Shown: positions 24,044-33,596, counted from the first letter of the stretch. The stretch is DNA of 64,000 bases from DIGJ01 sp041821315 (GCA_041821315.1 JBGUEO010000014.1:39826-103825); one strand, 5' to 3'. The notes: a model not told the origin generated them from the letters alone. A program made the numbers and translations.

Positions 24044-25549
24044 TTATTTAAACGATTTTTTAAATTCTTCAAGGGCTTTTACTAAAGCAGCTTCTGTTTC
24101 CTCACTGATTACTTTTTTTGTCGCAATATCATTTGGTATATCTGGATATTTTGTATCCAAAAATTCAAATAATGCCTTTTCAAACTCTTGAATTCTTGAT
24201 ACTTCTACACTCAAAAGATGTTTTTTAGTAGCCGCATAAATCATAATTACCTGATATTGTATTGCCATTGGCTTATACTGGGGCTGCTTTAGAACTTCCT
24301 TGATACGCTCTCCTTGTGCCAGTTTCTCTTTCGTATCATTATCAAGATCCGAACCAAACTGAGAGAACGCTGCCAATTCTCGGTATTGTGCTAACTCGGT
24401 ACGAATTGGTCCTGCAATTTTCTTCATTGCCTTAATTTGAGCAGCACCTCCTACACGAGATACCGAAAGTCCAGCATTTACGGCTGGTCGAAAACCAGCA
24501 TTAAACATCTCTGTTTCCAGATAAATTTGTCCATCTGTAATTGAAATTACATTTGTCGGAATATATGCCGAAACATCCCCTGCCTGTGTTTCAATAATTG
24601 GAATTGCGGTAAGTGAACCGCCTCCTAGTGCATCTGAAAGCCTTGCTGCACGCTCCAATAATCTGGAATGCAAATAGAATACATCGCCAGGGTAAGCTTC
24701 ACGACCTGGTGGTCTACGAAGTAGTAAGGAAAGGGTACGATATGCAACTGCATGCTTGCTTAGGTCATCATAAATAACCAATACATCTTTTCCCTCTTCC
24801 ATCCATTCTTCACCAATTGCACATCCTGCATATGGTGCTATATACTGTAATGGTGCTAATTCACTAGCTGTAGATGCAACTATCGTCGTATAATCCATTG
24901 CACCATATTCTTCTAATGTTGTTACTATAGTAGCAACTGTAGACGACTTTTGCCCAATTGCCACATAAATACAATTCACGCCCTGACCCTTTTGATTAAT
25001 AATCGTGTCAACTGCAATCGCAGTCTTTCCGGTCTGTCTATCTCCTATAATAAGCTCACGTTGTCCTCTGCCAATCGGTATCATTGAATCAATTGCTTTG
25101 ATACCCGTTTGCAATGGAGTATCTACGGATTTTCTAGAAATAACACCAGATGCTACTCTTTCTACCTTTCGATACTTTGTTGTATCAATCGGACCTTTTC
25201 CATCAATTGGCTGTCCTAATGCATTAACAACTCGTCCCAACATTGCATCTCCAACTGGAACTTCAACCACTCTTCCTGTGGTCTTCACGGTATCGCCTTC
25301 ATTTATATTACTAGTATCACCAAGTAATACAGCTCCAACGTTATCTTCTTCCAGGTTCATTACCATGCCGAATATTTCATTCGGGAATTCTAATAGTTCA
25401 CCAGACATCGCACTTTCCAAACCATGGATACGGGCGATACCATCGGCAACCTGAATTACCGTACCAACATTAGAGACTTCGAGCTTCGTACTATAGTTTT
25501 TAATCTGCTCTTTGATTATAGAACTGATTTCTTCTGGCCTCAAATTCAT
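24044..25549 (-). CDS. atpA: ATP synthase alpha subunit
   Basis: A 501-residue F1 alpha subunit: MNLRPEEISSIIKEQI at the N terminus, Walker A GDRQTGKTAIAVDT (residues ~169-182), VIYDDLSKHAVAYR and the signature SVSRVGGAAQIKAMKK. It carries the non-catalytic nucleotide sites. Length and motif order are standard. Confidence 0.98.
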   Translation of the reverse strand: MNLRPEEISSIIKEQIKNYSTKLEVSNVGTVIQVADGIARIHGLESAMSGELLEFPNEIFGMVMNLEEDNVGAVLLGDTSNINEGDTVKTTGRVVEVPVGDAMLGRVVNALGQPIDGKGPIDTTKYRKVERVASGVISRKSVDTPLQTGIKAIDSMIPIGRGQRELIIGDRQTGKTAIAVDTIINQKGQGVNCIYVAIGQKSSTVATIVTTLEEYGAMDYTTIVASTASELAPLQYIAPYAGCAIGEEWMEEGKDVLVIYDDLSKHAVAYRTLSLLLRRPPGREAYPGDVFYLHSRLLERAARLSDALGGGSLTAIPIIETQAGDVSAYIPTNVISITDGQIYLETEMFNAGFRPAVNAGLSVSRVGGAAQIKAMKKIAGPIRTELAQYRELAAFSQFGSDLDNDTKEKLAQGERIKEVLKQPQYKPMAIQYQVIMIYAATKKHLLSVEVSRIQEFEKALFEFLDTKYPDIPNDIATKKVISEETEAALVKALEEFKKSFK

Positions 25550-25584
25550 GATATTCGCACACCTTCTTTCTGCATTTTTTCGTT

Positions 25585-26133
25585 CTAAGTAAGTTGTATC
25601 TTTTTCAATTCACCAGCCATTGTGTTTAACTTGGTACGAATGCTACTATCTACAACTCGATCTCCAATTCGAATGACCATTCCCCCAATGAGGGATTCAT
25701 CTACATCATAATTCATAATAAACTGAACATATTTTGTTATATCCAAAAGCCTGTTCTCAATCTGTTTTTTCTGCTCATTCAACAAAACAGTAGCAGATGT
25801 GACATAAGCAACACCAATGTTTTTGTATTCCATTACTTCTGAGAGGAAATATTTAAAAATCGCTTGTAGTTCATCATAGCGTCCTTTTTCTATAATAATA
25901 ACAAGGAATCCAACCATGTTATCCGATACATTCCCTTTGAATATACGTTCAATCAGTTGAACTTTTTCATCGCTTGAAATATTTGGATGATTTAACACTT
26001 TACTAAGTTCTTCATTTGAGCGAAATACATCCAACAAATTCTTTGCTTCTGCTGCAAGAGAATCAAGCTGATTTTCTTCAATGGAAATCTTAAACAAGGC
26101 CTCTCCATAGGTTTTTGATATTAATTTTGCCAT
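25585..26133 (-). CDS. atpH: ATP synthase delta subunit
   Basis: A 182-residue delta/OSCP subunit. The N terminus is KTYGEALFKISIEENQLDSL, the middle VLNHPNISSDEKVQLIERIF, and the C terminus holds the conserved DESLIGGMVIRIGDRVVDSS. It joins the F1 head to the b-subunit stalk. Its start overlaps the atpF end by 13 bases. Confidence 0.96.
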   Translation of the reverse strand: MAKLISKTYGEALFKISIEENQLDSLAAEAKNLLDVFRSNEELSKVLNHPNISSDEKVQLIERIFKGNVSDNMVGFLVIIIEKGRYDELQAIFKYFLSEVMEYKNIGVAYVTSATVLLNEQKKQIENRLLDITKYVQFIMNYDVDESLIGGMVIRIGDRVVDSSIRTKLNTMAGELKKIQLT

Positions 26134-26666
26134 GTTTTATCACCCATCTCTTTTAATGTGGTTTCGATTAACTCAGCTTGCTGTTTTTCATCCATTGAAG
26201 CATTTGCAACTTTACCTGCCATTAAACAAGCCATCGAGATAATCTCTTGCTTTACTTCATCTTTCACTTTATTCTTTTCAAGTTCAACCTCTTTGTTTGC
26301 TCTATCAATAATGCGAGAAGCCTCTTGTTTTGCTTCTTCCACAATATCGTTTTCTTTCTTCAAAGCCGTCTTACGAGAATCACTCAGAATCTGTTCTGCC
26401 TCTTTTTCAATACCATCAAGTTTATTTATATATTTCAGTTTTAATGCATCCGCATTCGCATTGTTTTTTGCAGCAGTTTCCATTTCTTCATGAATCTTAT
26501 CCTGTCTTTTTTTCAAGAATGTACGAGCCGGATTAAACAACAGATATGACATACCCACGAAAAGCACAAAGATTGCAAGCAATTCAATTACCGTATCCGC
26601 AAGTAATTGCGCATCTAATCCGAACAGTCTGTCAACTTCTTCAATTGTCGATAAAAATCCAATCAC
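26121..26666 (-). CDS. atpF: ATP synthase subunit b
   Basis: A 181-residue peripheral-stalk subunit with one N-terminal transmembrane helix (LADTVIELLAIFVLFVGMSY) and a long charged coiled coil (FLKKRQDKIHEEMETAAKNN and onward). The hydrophilic part shows the expected right-handed coiled-coil composition, rich in Lys, Glu and Ala. It overlaps atpH. Confidence 0.94.
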   Translation of the reverse strand: MIGFLSTIEEVDRLFGLDAQLLADTVIELLAIFVLFVGMSYLLFNPARTFLKKRQDKIHEEMETAAKNNANADALKLKYINKLDGIEKEAEQILSDSRKTALKKENDIVEEAKQEASRIIDRANKEVELEKNKVKDEVKQEIISMACLMAGKVANASMDEKQQAELIETTLKEMGDKTWQN

Positions 26667-26740
26667 GTTTTGCCCTCCTTCCGTAAAGGTAATAAAAATA
26701 TTTGCAAAATCTATTGGTAGATTTCACACGCCAATTCTTA

Positions 26741-27007
26741 TTAAAGTTTACCAAGAAGTGGGTTTGCATATAATAAAATCAAGGCAATAACGAGTCCATA
26801 AAGACCGGTTGTTTCGGCTACCGCCTGTCCTAAGAGCATGGTTGACATAATAGTTCCCCTTGCCCCTGGATTACGTCCTACTGCTGCAGCACCTTGTCCT
26901 GCTGCAATTCCTTGTCCAATACCAGGACCTACTCCTGCGATCATTGCTACTCCTGCGCCAATTGCTGAACAAGCTAAAATTAAACCTTCGTTTGTGATAT
27001 TACTCAT
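26741..27007 (-). CDS. atpE: ATP synthase subunit c (Na+-type signature)
   Basis: A two-helix c-ring subunit of 88 residues. Helix 1 contains GVGPGIGQGIAAGQ and helix 2 contains QAVAETTGLYGLVIALILLY. The Gln of GIGQG plus Glu-Thr-Thr in helix 2 is the ligand set seen in Na+-binding c subunits such as those of Ilyobacter and Acetobacterium; H+ types lack this combination. So Na+ coupling is predicted. I start at the ATG before SNITNEG; the codons upstream are leader. Confidence 0.94.
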   Translation of the reverse strand: MSNITNEGLILACSAIGAGVAMIAGVGPGIGQGIAAGQGAAAVGRNPGARGTIMSTMLLGQAVAETTGLYGLVIALILLYANPLLGKL

Positions 27008-27063
27008 AATATCTTCCTCCTTAAAAATCAATAATAAAATTATTTTGAATCACTACAATACCA

Positions 27064-27837
27064 TTATACAGAAGCTTCGTCTCCAATGGCATTTGCTACA
27101 AATACCATGGTTAACATAGCAAAAACAAATGTCTGAATTGCTCCAGCAAATAAATCCAGATATGCATGCAATGCTGCCGGCCATATAAGAGTTGCAACTT
27201 TTGGAAGCAAATTATACACCAAGGTTAACATTACGGTTCCTGATAGGATATTACCAAATAAACGCAATGACATAGACACTGGTGTTGAAAACTCACTAAT
27301 TAAATTGATTGGGAAAAACAAGAAGAACGGTTCAAATAGCCCTTTAATCTTGCCCATTTTCTGATACTTAAATCCGTTGTACTGAATCATTACCCATGTA
27401 ATGAGAGCCAGTGGAAATGTTACACCAAAGTCAGCCGTTGGCGGTCGTAAGCCAAACAAACCCGAAATGTTGGATAACAATAAGAAAACCATCAAGGTGC
27501 CAATATAATTAGCAAACCTAGGTCCATACTTTTCTCCCATGTTGGTCACGACCAATTTGTCAATCGTTTCAACCACTGTTTCAACTGCATTCAGAAAAGG
27601 TCCCGGCACTTTATTGGGGTCTGCCGATTTAATGGCTCGATTTACTATGATGCAAAAGATGAATATAATCAGCAGCAAAATCAAAAGCGAAATATGGGTT
27701 GTCGTAATGTAAAACGTCTGTCCAAAGAGTTTATATTCTGCATAGGCTTTTGCCCCAAGACTAACATCACTCTCAGCACGGATAAGATTCGTTCCGCGAG
27801 ACATGCTTCCCGCAATAAAAGCGATTCCTTCGTTCAC
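27064..27837 (-). CDS. atpB: ATP synthase subunit a
   Basis: A subunit of about 257 residues with five to six membrane helices. The essential stator Arg is in VSMSLRLFGNILSG, followed by HAYLDLFAGAIQTFVFAML near the C terminus. NYIGTLMVFLLLSNISGLFG is the conserved middle helix. I choose the GTG at 27837, preceded by AGGAAGGTG and lying directly after the atpI stop (27842). A longer frame starting at 27909 would overlap atpI by 68 bases. Confidence 0.93.
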   Translation of the reverse strand: MNEGIAFIAGSMSRGTNLIRAESDVSLGAKAYAEYKLFGQTFYITTTHISLLILLLIIFIFCIIVNRAIKSADPNKVPGPFLNAVETVVETIDKLVVTNMGEKYGPRFANYIGTLMVFLLLSNISGLFGLRPPTADFGVTFPLALITWVMIQYNGFKYQKMGKIKGLFEPFFLFFPINLISEFSTPVSMSLRLFGNILSGTVMLTLVYNLLPKVATLIWPAALHAYLDLFAGAIQTFVFAMLTMVFVANAIGDEASV

Positions 27838-27841
27838 GTTT

Positions 27842-28243
27842 TCACCTTCCTTTGTTATATAGTTTAATTGTAATATAGCGGCGAATAATAGGTTGCAAAT
27901 ACCCAGCAAACTTCAGTGCCATCATTCCAAGCAAAACGCCAATGATGTTAAAGATAAAAGACAGATATATTGCAGCAACTGCTGCTATTACCATAATTCC
28001 CATGCGTATTATAGCCATTTTTCTAGCGTACTTTTCAGCCCCGACAGGATCAAAATCGAGTGTCTTCTCTAAAAAGTGAAACATATGATAAGCCAGTCCG
28101 CCTGCAATGATTGCCCCATAGATAACACCTGCGATAAACGTTAGTTTATTATCCACAAAGATTGCTCCTGCTATACATACAATCAGTGAACAAAGCGCAA
28201 TTCCTAGCAACAGATCATAAAAGGTTTCCCTTGCTTCTTTCAT
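27842..28243 (-). CDS. atpI: ATP synthase subunit I-like protein
   Basis: A 133-residue protein with four predicted transmembrane helices (LLLGIALCSLIVCIAGAIF and FIAGVIYGAIIAGGLAYHMF among them). Size, topology and position between the AtpZ-like gene and atpB fit ATP synthase protein I, which helps assemble the c-ring or supply Mg2+/Na+. It lacks enzymatic motifs. Confidence 0.8.
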   Translation of the reverse strand: MKEARETFYDLLLGIALCSLIVCIAGAIFVDNKLTFIAGVIYGAIIAGGLAYHMFHFLEKTLDFDPVGAEKYARKMAIIRMGIMVIAAVAAIYLSFIFNIIGVLLGMMALKFAGYLQPIIRRYITIKLYNKGR

Positions 28244-28245
28244 TA

Positions 28246-28530
28246 TTATTTCCCTTTCTTGTTCCTATCTTTTTTAAGATTCTCAAAATACTTTTGCTCC
28301 TCGATTTCTTCTTTCAAGTCTTTTGAGTAAAATTTCTTCGTAAGCATATAAACGCTTCGAAAAGCTGATAAGAGACCAAAAAAAAGCCAAATGAAAAACC
28401 AAAACGATGTAGACAGCCACTGATCCATTTTTACCCCAATAAATACACATAAAAAAATAGGAGTTATCATGGAGAGTCCAATCTGTGTTATCATTATTAA
28501 GCTTTTCCAAATGCCACGGTTATTTTTCAA
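28246..28530 (-). CDS. AtpZ-type small membrane protein
   Basis: A protein of about 94 residues with two membrane helices (MITQIGLSMITPIFLCVFIG and FWFFIWLFFGLLSAFRSVYM) and a charged C-terminal tail, as in AtpZ proteins encoded first in many firmicute atp operons. The likely start is TTG at 28530 behind AGAGGTGG; GTG at 28539 is the alternative. It is three bases upstream of atpI. Confidence 0.75.
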   Translation of the reverse strand: MKNNRGIWKSLIMITQIGLSMITPIFLCVFIGVKMDQWLSTSFWFFIWLFFGLLSAFRSVYMLTKKFYSKDLKEEIEEQKYFENLKKDRNKKGK

Positions 28531-28575
28531 TCTGTCCACCTCTAAAATACCAATTATTCTGATACTAATATTTAT

Positions 28576-28612
28576 ATTATATACACTCTTTACCTTTATG
28601 TCTACAATTTAA
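28576..28612 (-). promoter_or_regulatory. Probable atp operon promoter
   Basis: Reading the minus strand, TTGTAG followed about 18 bp later by TATATAAT lies 40 bp upstream of the first gene. No other feature is visible in 28531-28763 apart from this and the divergent promoter of the DUF402 gene (TATAAT at 28764-28769). Confidence 0.5.
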
Positions 28613-28809
28613 TACACAAATTGGCAGAATTTAATAGTTTTTTAATATTTTTCAGCTTACCTAAATATTTTTTCACAAACCAGGATATTTTTATTTTTGG
28701 ACACTTTCTACGATCTATACATAATATTGTAATATCTTTCTTTCCATTTTTTTTAACTCATGTTATAATTTATAAAAACACATTAACCAATAGGTTAGAG
28801 GAGACAAAT

Positions 28810-29289
28810 ATGAAGACATCACCAGAACTATATCGCAAAAGATATGTTCCTAACGAATTGATTCATTTAAAGGATGATCGCATAATCAAGCAAGTAGATG
28901 GACTCATTGTCACAAAGTGGAATGCATTAAAGCCACGTGCAGATATCAGCAGAGGAATTTCCGCATACTTTATAAACGATGGTTACAAAATCAGTAAAAT
29001 CTATGATCATCAAAATAATTTAGTATACTGGTACTGTGATATCATAAAAACAGAATATAACGAGGCGCAAAATTCCTATATTTTCCATGATTTACTAATT
29101 GATATCATCATTAAACCAGATAAAAGCCTTCAAGTACTTGATTTGGATGAACTAGGTGATTTATTAAGCACAGGAAAAATAACACCTCTTCTGTGTTCTA
29201 AAGCACTTAAAATTGCAGATATATTATTAAGACAAATCTACGAAAATAAATTCGAAGCGTTGCAAAATATAATAGAGGAGTTGGAATAA
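28810..29289 (+). CDS. DUF402-domain protein
   Basis: A 159-residue DUF402 protein, with YRKRYVPNELIHLKDDRI, IVTKWNALKPRADISRGISA, NNLVYWYCDIIKTEY and DLLIDIIIKPDKSLQVLDLD. DUF402 folds include nucleotide phosphatases and RNA-linked FAU-1-type proteins; the precise role here is unknown. I start at the ATG behind AGAGGAGACAAAT. The frame extends 63 codons upstream but those codons are hydrophobic noise overlapping the promoter. Confidence 0.8.
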   Translation: MKTSPELYRKRYVPNELIHLKDDRIIKQVDGLIVTKWNALKPRADISRGISAYFINDGYKISKIYDHQNNLVYWYCDIIKTEYNEAQNSYIFHDLLIDIIIKPDKSLQVLDLDELGDLLSTGKITPLLCSKALKIADILLRQIYENKFEALQNIIEELE

Positions 29290-29290
29290 A

Positions 29291-29755
29291 TCATTCCAGC
29301 TCCTCATTTAATTTCACATTTGTTTTTTTTACTAAGCGATATAGCTCACCATAACATTTTTCATAATCAACCAGATCTCCACCATATGGATCTTGCACAT
29401 CACCTTCTTCATCAGCAAACTCTTTAATCGTATAGATACTCTCATTGATTCCATAAGCTTCTATTATTTTAATTTTTTGACTGAATGTCATCGTTAATAC
29501 AAGCGTATCTTCCGTAATATCTTTCTTCTTTAATGGTCTTGCACGATGATTTTCTAATTTCAATCCATGGCTTGCAATAACCGTTACTGCCCGTGGATTG
29601 GGTGGCTCTGGGAAAAGAACCACTAAACCTCTCGAGCTCGTCTCGATTCCATCCTCAAACTGCAAACTTTCAAATATCGTTGCTGCCATAGGGCTTCTAC
29701 AGGTATTTCCAGTACACACAAACAATACTCTATGGTATTTTTTTTTACCACTCAC
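29291..29755 (-). CDS. Low-molecular-weight protein phosphatase (YwlE type)
   Basis: A 154-residue phosphatase with the P-loop VCTGNTCRSPMA (CX5R, residues ~14-25) and a C-terminal DPYG general-acid motif. Thr after Cys-X and the gene pair with sua5/ywlC match YwlE, the protein-arginine phosphatase of Bacillus; tyrosine phosphatase activity is the alternative. It lies 15 bases after tsaC and converges with the DUF402 gene. Confidence 0.88.
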   Translation of the reverse strand: MSGKKKYHRVLFVCTGNTCRSPMAATIFESLQFEDGIETSSRGLVVLFPEPPNPRAVTVIASHGLKLENHRARPLKKKDITEDTLVLTMTFSQKIKIIEAYGINESIYTIKEFADEEGDVQDPYGGDLVDYEKCYGELYRLVKKTNVKLNEELE

Positions 29756-29770
29756 GATATTCCCCCCATC

Positions 29771-30829
29771 TTATACACAAGTAACCACTTGGTACCCCGC
29801 TGCTTTTAGTAGTCGATTCATAATTGCCTGCCCTAAATCATCCGAAAAGAAACTTTCAGAATAGATAAAATCCACTCCTAAATCATCAAAATCACGTAAA
29901 ATACTATAAAGACTTTGTGCAATGGTAATCTCATTCCCTCTTGCACCAATTACTTTTATAACTCCCGCATCGTATGCATCCTGTGTCTCACTAGAGGTAA
30001 TCACCCCAACCTTTTTTCCTTCTAGCAATTTACACTTCACCCGTTTGTTGATTTCCTTTATCACTGCGTTTGTATTACCCTCAAGAATAATTAACGCTCC
30101 TTTTGGTGCATAATGTTTATATTTCATACCGGGTGCTTTCGGAATTAAATTGGGGTCTGCTGTCATTGTTAAGATTGCTTTATCAACTTCTACCTCTCCC
30201 ACAACATCTTCTAACATTTTCTTTGTAATAAATCCCGGTCGCAAAATTGTAGGAATGTCACTTGTTAAGTCAACAATAGTAGATTCAATTCCTATTCCAA
30301 CCGTTCCACCATCAATAATCATGTCAATTTTACCATCTAAATCATCCCGAACATGAGACGCTTTTGTTGGACTTGGTCTACCAGAAGTATTTGCACTTGG
30401 GGCAGCAATACATACACCAGATATGCGAATGAGAGCTCGAGCAATTGGATGAGAAGGCATTCGAACTGCAACGGTATCAAGTCCTCCTGTTGTCCCATAC
30501 GGAACTGCTTCTTTTTTATTAAAAATCATGGTAAGTGGTCCTGGCCAAAATTTTTCTGCCAGCTTTTTCCCTGTTTCTGGAATTGTTTTTGCCAGTTTAT
30601 CTAACATTTCTAAATCAGAAATATGAATAATGAGTGGATTATCCGAAGGTCTTCCCTTCGCTTCATATATTTTTTTTGCAGCATCCTCTTTCATGCCGTC
30701 TCCACCAAGACCATATACTGTTTCTGTCGGAAATGCAACCAAACCGCCTTTTTGTAAGATTTCTGCTGCAAGACATAATTCATTTTGTGAGAAATCATAT
30801 TCATCTATTTTTATTATTTTTGTATTCAT
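29771..30829 (-). CDS. Threonylcarbamoyl-AMP synthase (Sua5/YwlC)
   Basis: A 352-residue Sua5-type enzyme making threonylcarbamoyl-adenylate for tRNA t6A37. The YrdC domain has GGLVAFPTETVYGLGGDG, YEAKGRPSDNPLIIHI, KFWPGPLTMIF and VAVRMPSHP with SANTSGRPSPT. The C-terminal Sua5 domain begins at APGMKYKHYAPKG. The chosen ATG (30829) overlaps no gene; codons further upstream run into the EAL gene. Confidence 0.94.
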   Translation of the reverse strand: MNTKIIKIDEYDFSQNELCLAAEILQKGGLVAFPTETVYGLGGDGMKEDAAKKIYEAKGRPSDNPLIIHISDLEMLDKLAKTIPETGKKLAEKFWPGPLTMIFNKKEAVPYGTTGGLDTVAVRMPSHPIARALIRISGVCIAAPSANTSGRPSPTKASHVRDDLDGKIDMIIDGGTVGIGIESTIVDLTSDIPTILRPGFITKKMLEDVVGEVEVDKAILTMTADPNLIPKAPGMKYKHYAPKGALIILEGNTNAVIKEINKRVKCKLLEGKKVGVITSSETQDAYDAGVIKVIGARGNEITIAQSLYSILRDFDDLGVDFIYSESFFSDDLGQAIMNRLLKAAGYQVVTCV

Positions 30830-30842
30830 GGGAGCTATTATA

Positions 30843-32921
30843 TCACTTATTCTTATAAAATTCCACAAACTTTTCTTTTGGGACTGCCTTACTATATAAA
30901 TACCCCTGTAAACAACTACATCCAAGCGAAACTAATTCATCTCTTTTTTCTTCACTGTCTACATATTCTGCAACCACTTGAAATCCAAGCGTATTGCCAA
31001 GTACAATAATTGAACTGATAATTTCTTTGCTTCGCTCATTGTTAAGCATTTGATTTACAAGACTTCCGTCTAATTTTACATGAGAGAAGTGGCTATCTTG
31101 CAGATATTTCAAAGACGTATATCCCATACTAAAGTCATCCATTGCAACACCAATATGATTCTTATATAATTTTTCAATATTTTCCTTGCTATGCATATAG
31201 GTATCCATCGACTTTTCCTCTGTTACTTCCAGACAAATCCTCTCATAGACATCATATTCATTCACAAATGCAATCACCTGATTAACAAAATCAATATCTC
31301 CTAACTGTTCTGCCGTAATATTAACCGATATTAGAACGCCACCACCAATTCGTTCTTGCATTTCCTTTGTATCTTTACATACCGTTTCTAATATTACCAA
31401 AGACAGTGCCTTTAATTGGTCGTCCTCTTTCGCAAGCTCTATGATAAGCGGAGGGAATATTTTCTTTCCATTGTATTCGAACCGCAGCAAGGCTTCCGCT
31501 CCAAACACTTCGTCATCCCTTGTTATCTGTGGTTGATAATACATGTCAATCGTATGCGAGGCTATCGCATCACGCAGTTTTTCAATTAGTTTTGATGCAA
31601 CCATTCCCGATATATTTTGCTGTGAAACAAAACAAAGATCTTCCCTCTTATTTTCTACCTGTTTTATTTGATTTTCCATTTGTTCAATATATATAGACTC
31701 TCGCTCTTTATTCAACCGTTCCATCAATTTTACAAATGGTGCATATATCACAATTCCTATTAAAACTGAAACAAGTTGAAGGAGGGAACCTCTTATACTC
31801 CCTGTTGCTAGATATCCACTTAATAAAATAGGGGTTGTCCATGGAATAGTAGTATGAATCACTGGCAAGAATCCCAAAGCTGTAGCTGCATACGCAAGGA
31901 CAAATGACAAAAAAGGGGTCAATAAAAAAGGAATAAACATCACCGGATTAAATACGATTGGAATACCAAATATCAAAATCTCATTTATATTGAACGGCAC
32001 AATACACATTGATATCCGAGCAATATTACGATTTTTTTTGTTTTTCGATACCAAAAGAATTGCAATAAGAAGACAAATCGTAGTACCACAACCTCCCATA
32101 AGCACAAAGGTGTCAAAAAATGTTTTGGATAAAATATGTGTGCTATCCATATAAATAGGGGGAAAGCTCGTTTGCACTACTTTCTCTAGGGCATTGCCAC
32201 CATGAATACCAAAAAACCAAAGAATATGCTCCATAAATATAAGTAAAAAACCTGCACCCAGATGATTCCCTAGCTTTGCAAATAAGTGTTCAAACATAAT
32301 AGCAAACAAATCATTTAGGCTTATCACACCAAGCAGCTTATATAAAAGATGATTAACAAAAAAGAATACGAGCATGGTAATCATAAAAGGAATAACCAAT
32401 GTAGAAATATGTCGGTATTCCACTTCATCTTTTCTTGGTTTTCGCCGAAATTTTATTTGATAGATTTTTTGATATAGGAAAAAGAAAATGCGAATGGATA
32501 AGATTGGAATAACAATTGCAGTAAATAAACCCGTTGTTGAAAAATCTTGTATCTGGAATCCTTCTTGTCCAATTCCAAGCGATGCAGCAAGACAACCAAT
32601 CGATACTGCAATTACCGAAATTCGCAAATACTGGTTTTTATTATAGAAATAACTCGAATAATTATAACTAATCGCAATTGTTAAAAAAATAGATAGCAAT
32701 CCATAGGTTGCATTATAGATTCCATCCAGTAAGCGAACAATGAAGCCATCTAAAACAGTACTTAAATAGCTTTGAACTACTGGAATTGGAAAGCTTTTTA
32801 TAACCATAGCTACTGCTCCTATTAATACAATAGGAATCATAGACAGAAAACTATCTTTTATTGCACAAAGAATTTTATTGTTTTCTAGCTGGTATGTAAT
32901 CCCAAATATCTTTTCATACAT
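30843..32921 (-). CDS. EIIC-like membrane domain fused to an EAL c-di-GMP phosphodiesterase
   Basis: A 692-residue protein. Residues ~1-400 are a PTS EIIC-type transporter domain with about ten membrane helices (FLSMIPIVLIGAVAMVI, LLIFMEHILWFFGIHGGNAL, PILLSGYLATGSIRG). Residues ~435-690 are an EAL domain with all key positions: GAEALLRF, SVNITAEQL, LEVTEEKS, AMDDFSMGYTSLKYL, HVKLDGSL, VVAEYVD and LQGYLYSKAV. It should hydrolyse c-di-GMP, probably under control of a sugar-like ligand bound by the membrane domain. No EIIA/EIIB residues are seen, so transport is unlikely. It is monocistronic. Confidence 0.87.
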   Translation of the reverse strand: MYEKIFGITYQLENNKILCAIKDSFLSMIPIVLIGAVAMVIKSFPIPVVQSYLSTVLDGFIVRLLDGIYNATYGLLSIFLTIAISYNYSSYFYNKNQYLRISVIAVSIGCLAASLGIGQEGFQIQDFSTTGLFTAIVIPILSIRIFFFLYQKIYQIKFRRKPRKDEVEYRHISTLVIPFMITMLVFFFVNHLLYKLLGVISLNDLFAIMFEHLFAKLGNHLGAGFLLIFMEHILWFFGIHGGNALEKVVQTSFPPIYMDSTHILSKTFFDTFVLMGGCGTTICLLIAILLVSKNKKNRNIARISMCIVPFNINEILIFGIPIVFNPVMFIPFLLTPFLSFVLAYAATALGFLPVIHTTIPWTTPILLSGYLATGSIRGSLLQLVSVLIGIVIYAPFVKLMERLNKERESIYIEQMENQIKQVENKREDLCFVSQQNISGMVASKLIEKLRDAIASHTIDMYYQPQITRDDEVFGAEALLRFEYNGKKIFPPLIIELAKEDDQLKALSLVILETVCKDTKEMQERIGGGVLISVNITAEQLGDIDFVNQVIAFVNEYDVYERICLEVTEEKSMDTYMHSKENIEKLYKNHIGVAMDDFSMGYTSLKYLQDSHFSHVKLDGSLVNQMLNNERSKEIISSIIVLGNTLGFQVVAEYVDSEEKRDELVSLGCSCLQGYLYSKAVPKEKFVEFYKNK

Positions 32922-32946
32922 ATGTATTATCCCCTCTTGTACATGG

Positions 32947-32995
32947 ACACGATTACGCTACTACACTACTTCTTTGCATTATAGCATAATCGTGT
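32947..32995 (-). terminator. Terminator of the DUF1097 gene
   Basis: ACACGATTACGCT pairs with AGCATAATCGTGT (one mismatch) around a 23-nt loop, between the DUF1097 and EIIC-EAL genes. Confidence 0.55.
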
Positions 32996-33009
32996 TGATA
33001 AGTACAATA

Positions 33010-33495
33010 TTAGGATGTTGTGATTGAAGAATTACCAAATTTATTATAAATCCAAGTACCTGTAATTTCTGTAATATAACCAATTACGATACCAAGAAGT
33101 AATGAAATTATGACCGTTATCCAAGCACCATTACATGCAAACGTAATAAAGCACCCCACATATGCATCTGGAATAAATTGAAACCACGCAATCTCTGCTT
33201 GCTTAATAATAAAATACGATATAATTGCACAATAAACGGCTCCTGAATAGGGAAATGCAAAATAAGTACCCGCAAGAATTGCTGCCATTCCCCAAAAGAC
33301 ACCGCTAACATTTGTAAAAGCTGCCGTTTTGATTCCTGCCATATTCTTTTTTCCACTCGCAAAATAAGTCGTACAACCAGCAAACCCAGCAAAACTAATA
33401 AGACCCAATTTGTCACAAGCAATCATCCAAATTCCTGCATAAATAGCCATTGCAATTCCTAGACATCCTAAATAATCACCGAAATATTTTTTCAT
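33010..33495 (-). CDS. DUF1097 membrane protein
   Basis: A 161-residue protein with five hydrophobic helices and the DUF1097 pattern: GISFAGFAG-like segment LGLISFAGFAGCTTYFASGK, VSGVFWGMAAILAG and LGIVIGYITEITG. Members are small inner-membrane proteins of unknown function. A GGGAGAG ribosome binding site precedes the ATG. Confidence 0.75.
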   Translation of the reverse strand: MKKYFGDYLGCLGIAMAIYAGIWMIACDKLGLISFAGFAGCTTYFASGKKNMAGIKTAAFTNVSGVFWGMAAILAGTYFAFPYSGAVYCAIISYFIIKQAEIAWFQFIPDAYVGCFITFACNGAWITVIISLLLGIVIGYITEITGTWIYNKFGNSSITTS

Positions 33496-33596
33496 TGATT
33501 CTCTCCCATTCCTATGATTCTATTCTTTCATTTCCAATGGAAACAAGCGACTAGTATACCATAGGATATTTCGATAAGTCAACGGTCAAATAAGCT

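Noticed and set aside
28621..28809. N-terminal extension of the DUF402 frame
   Set aside because: Hydrophobic codons cover the promoter, and the ATG at 28810 has the good ribosome binding site and matches the domain start.
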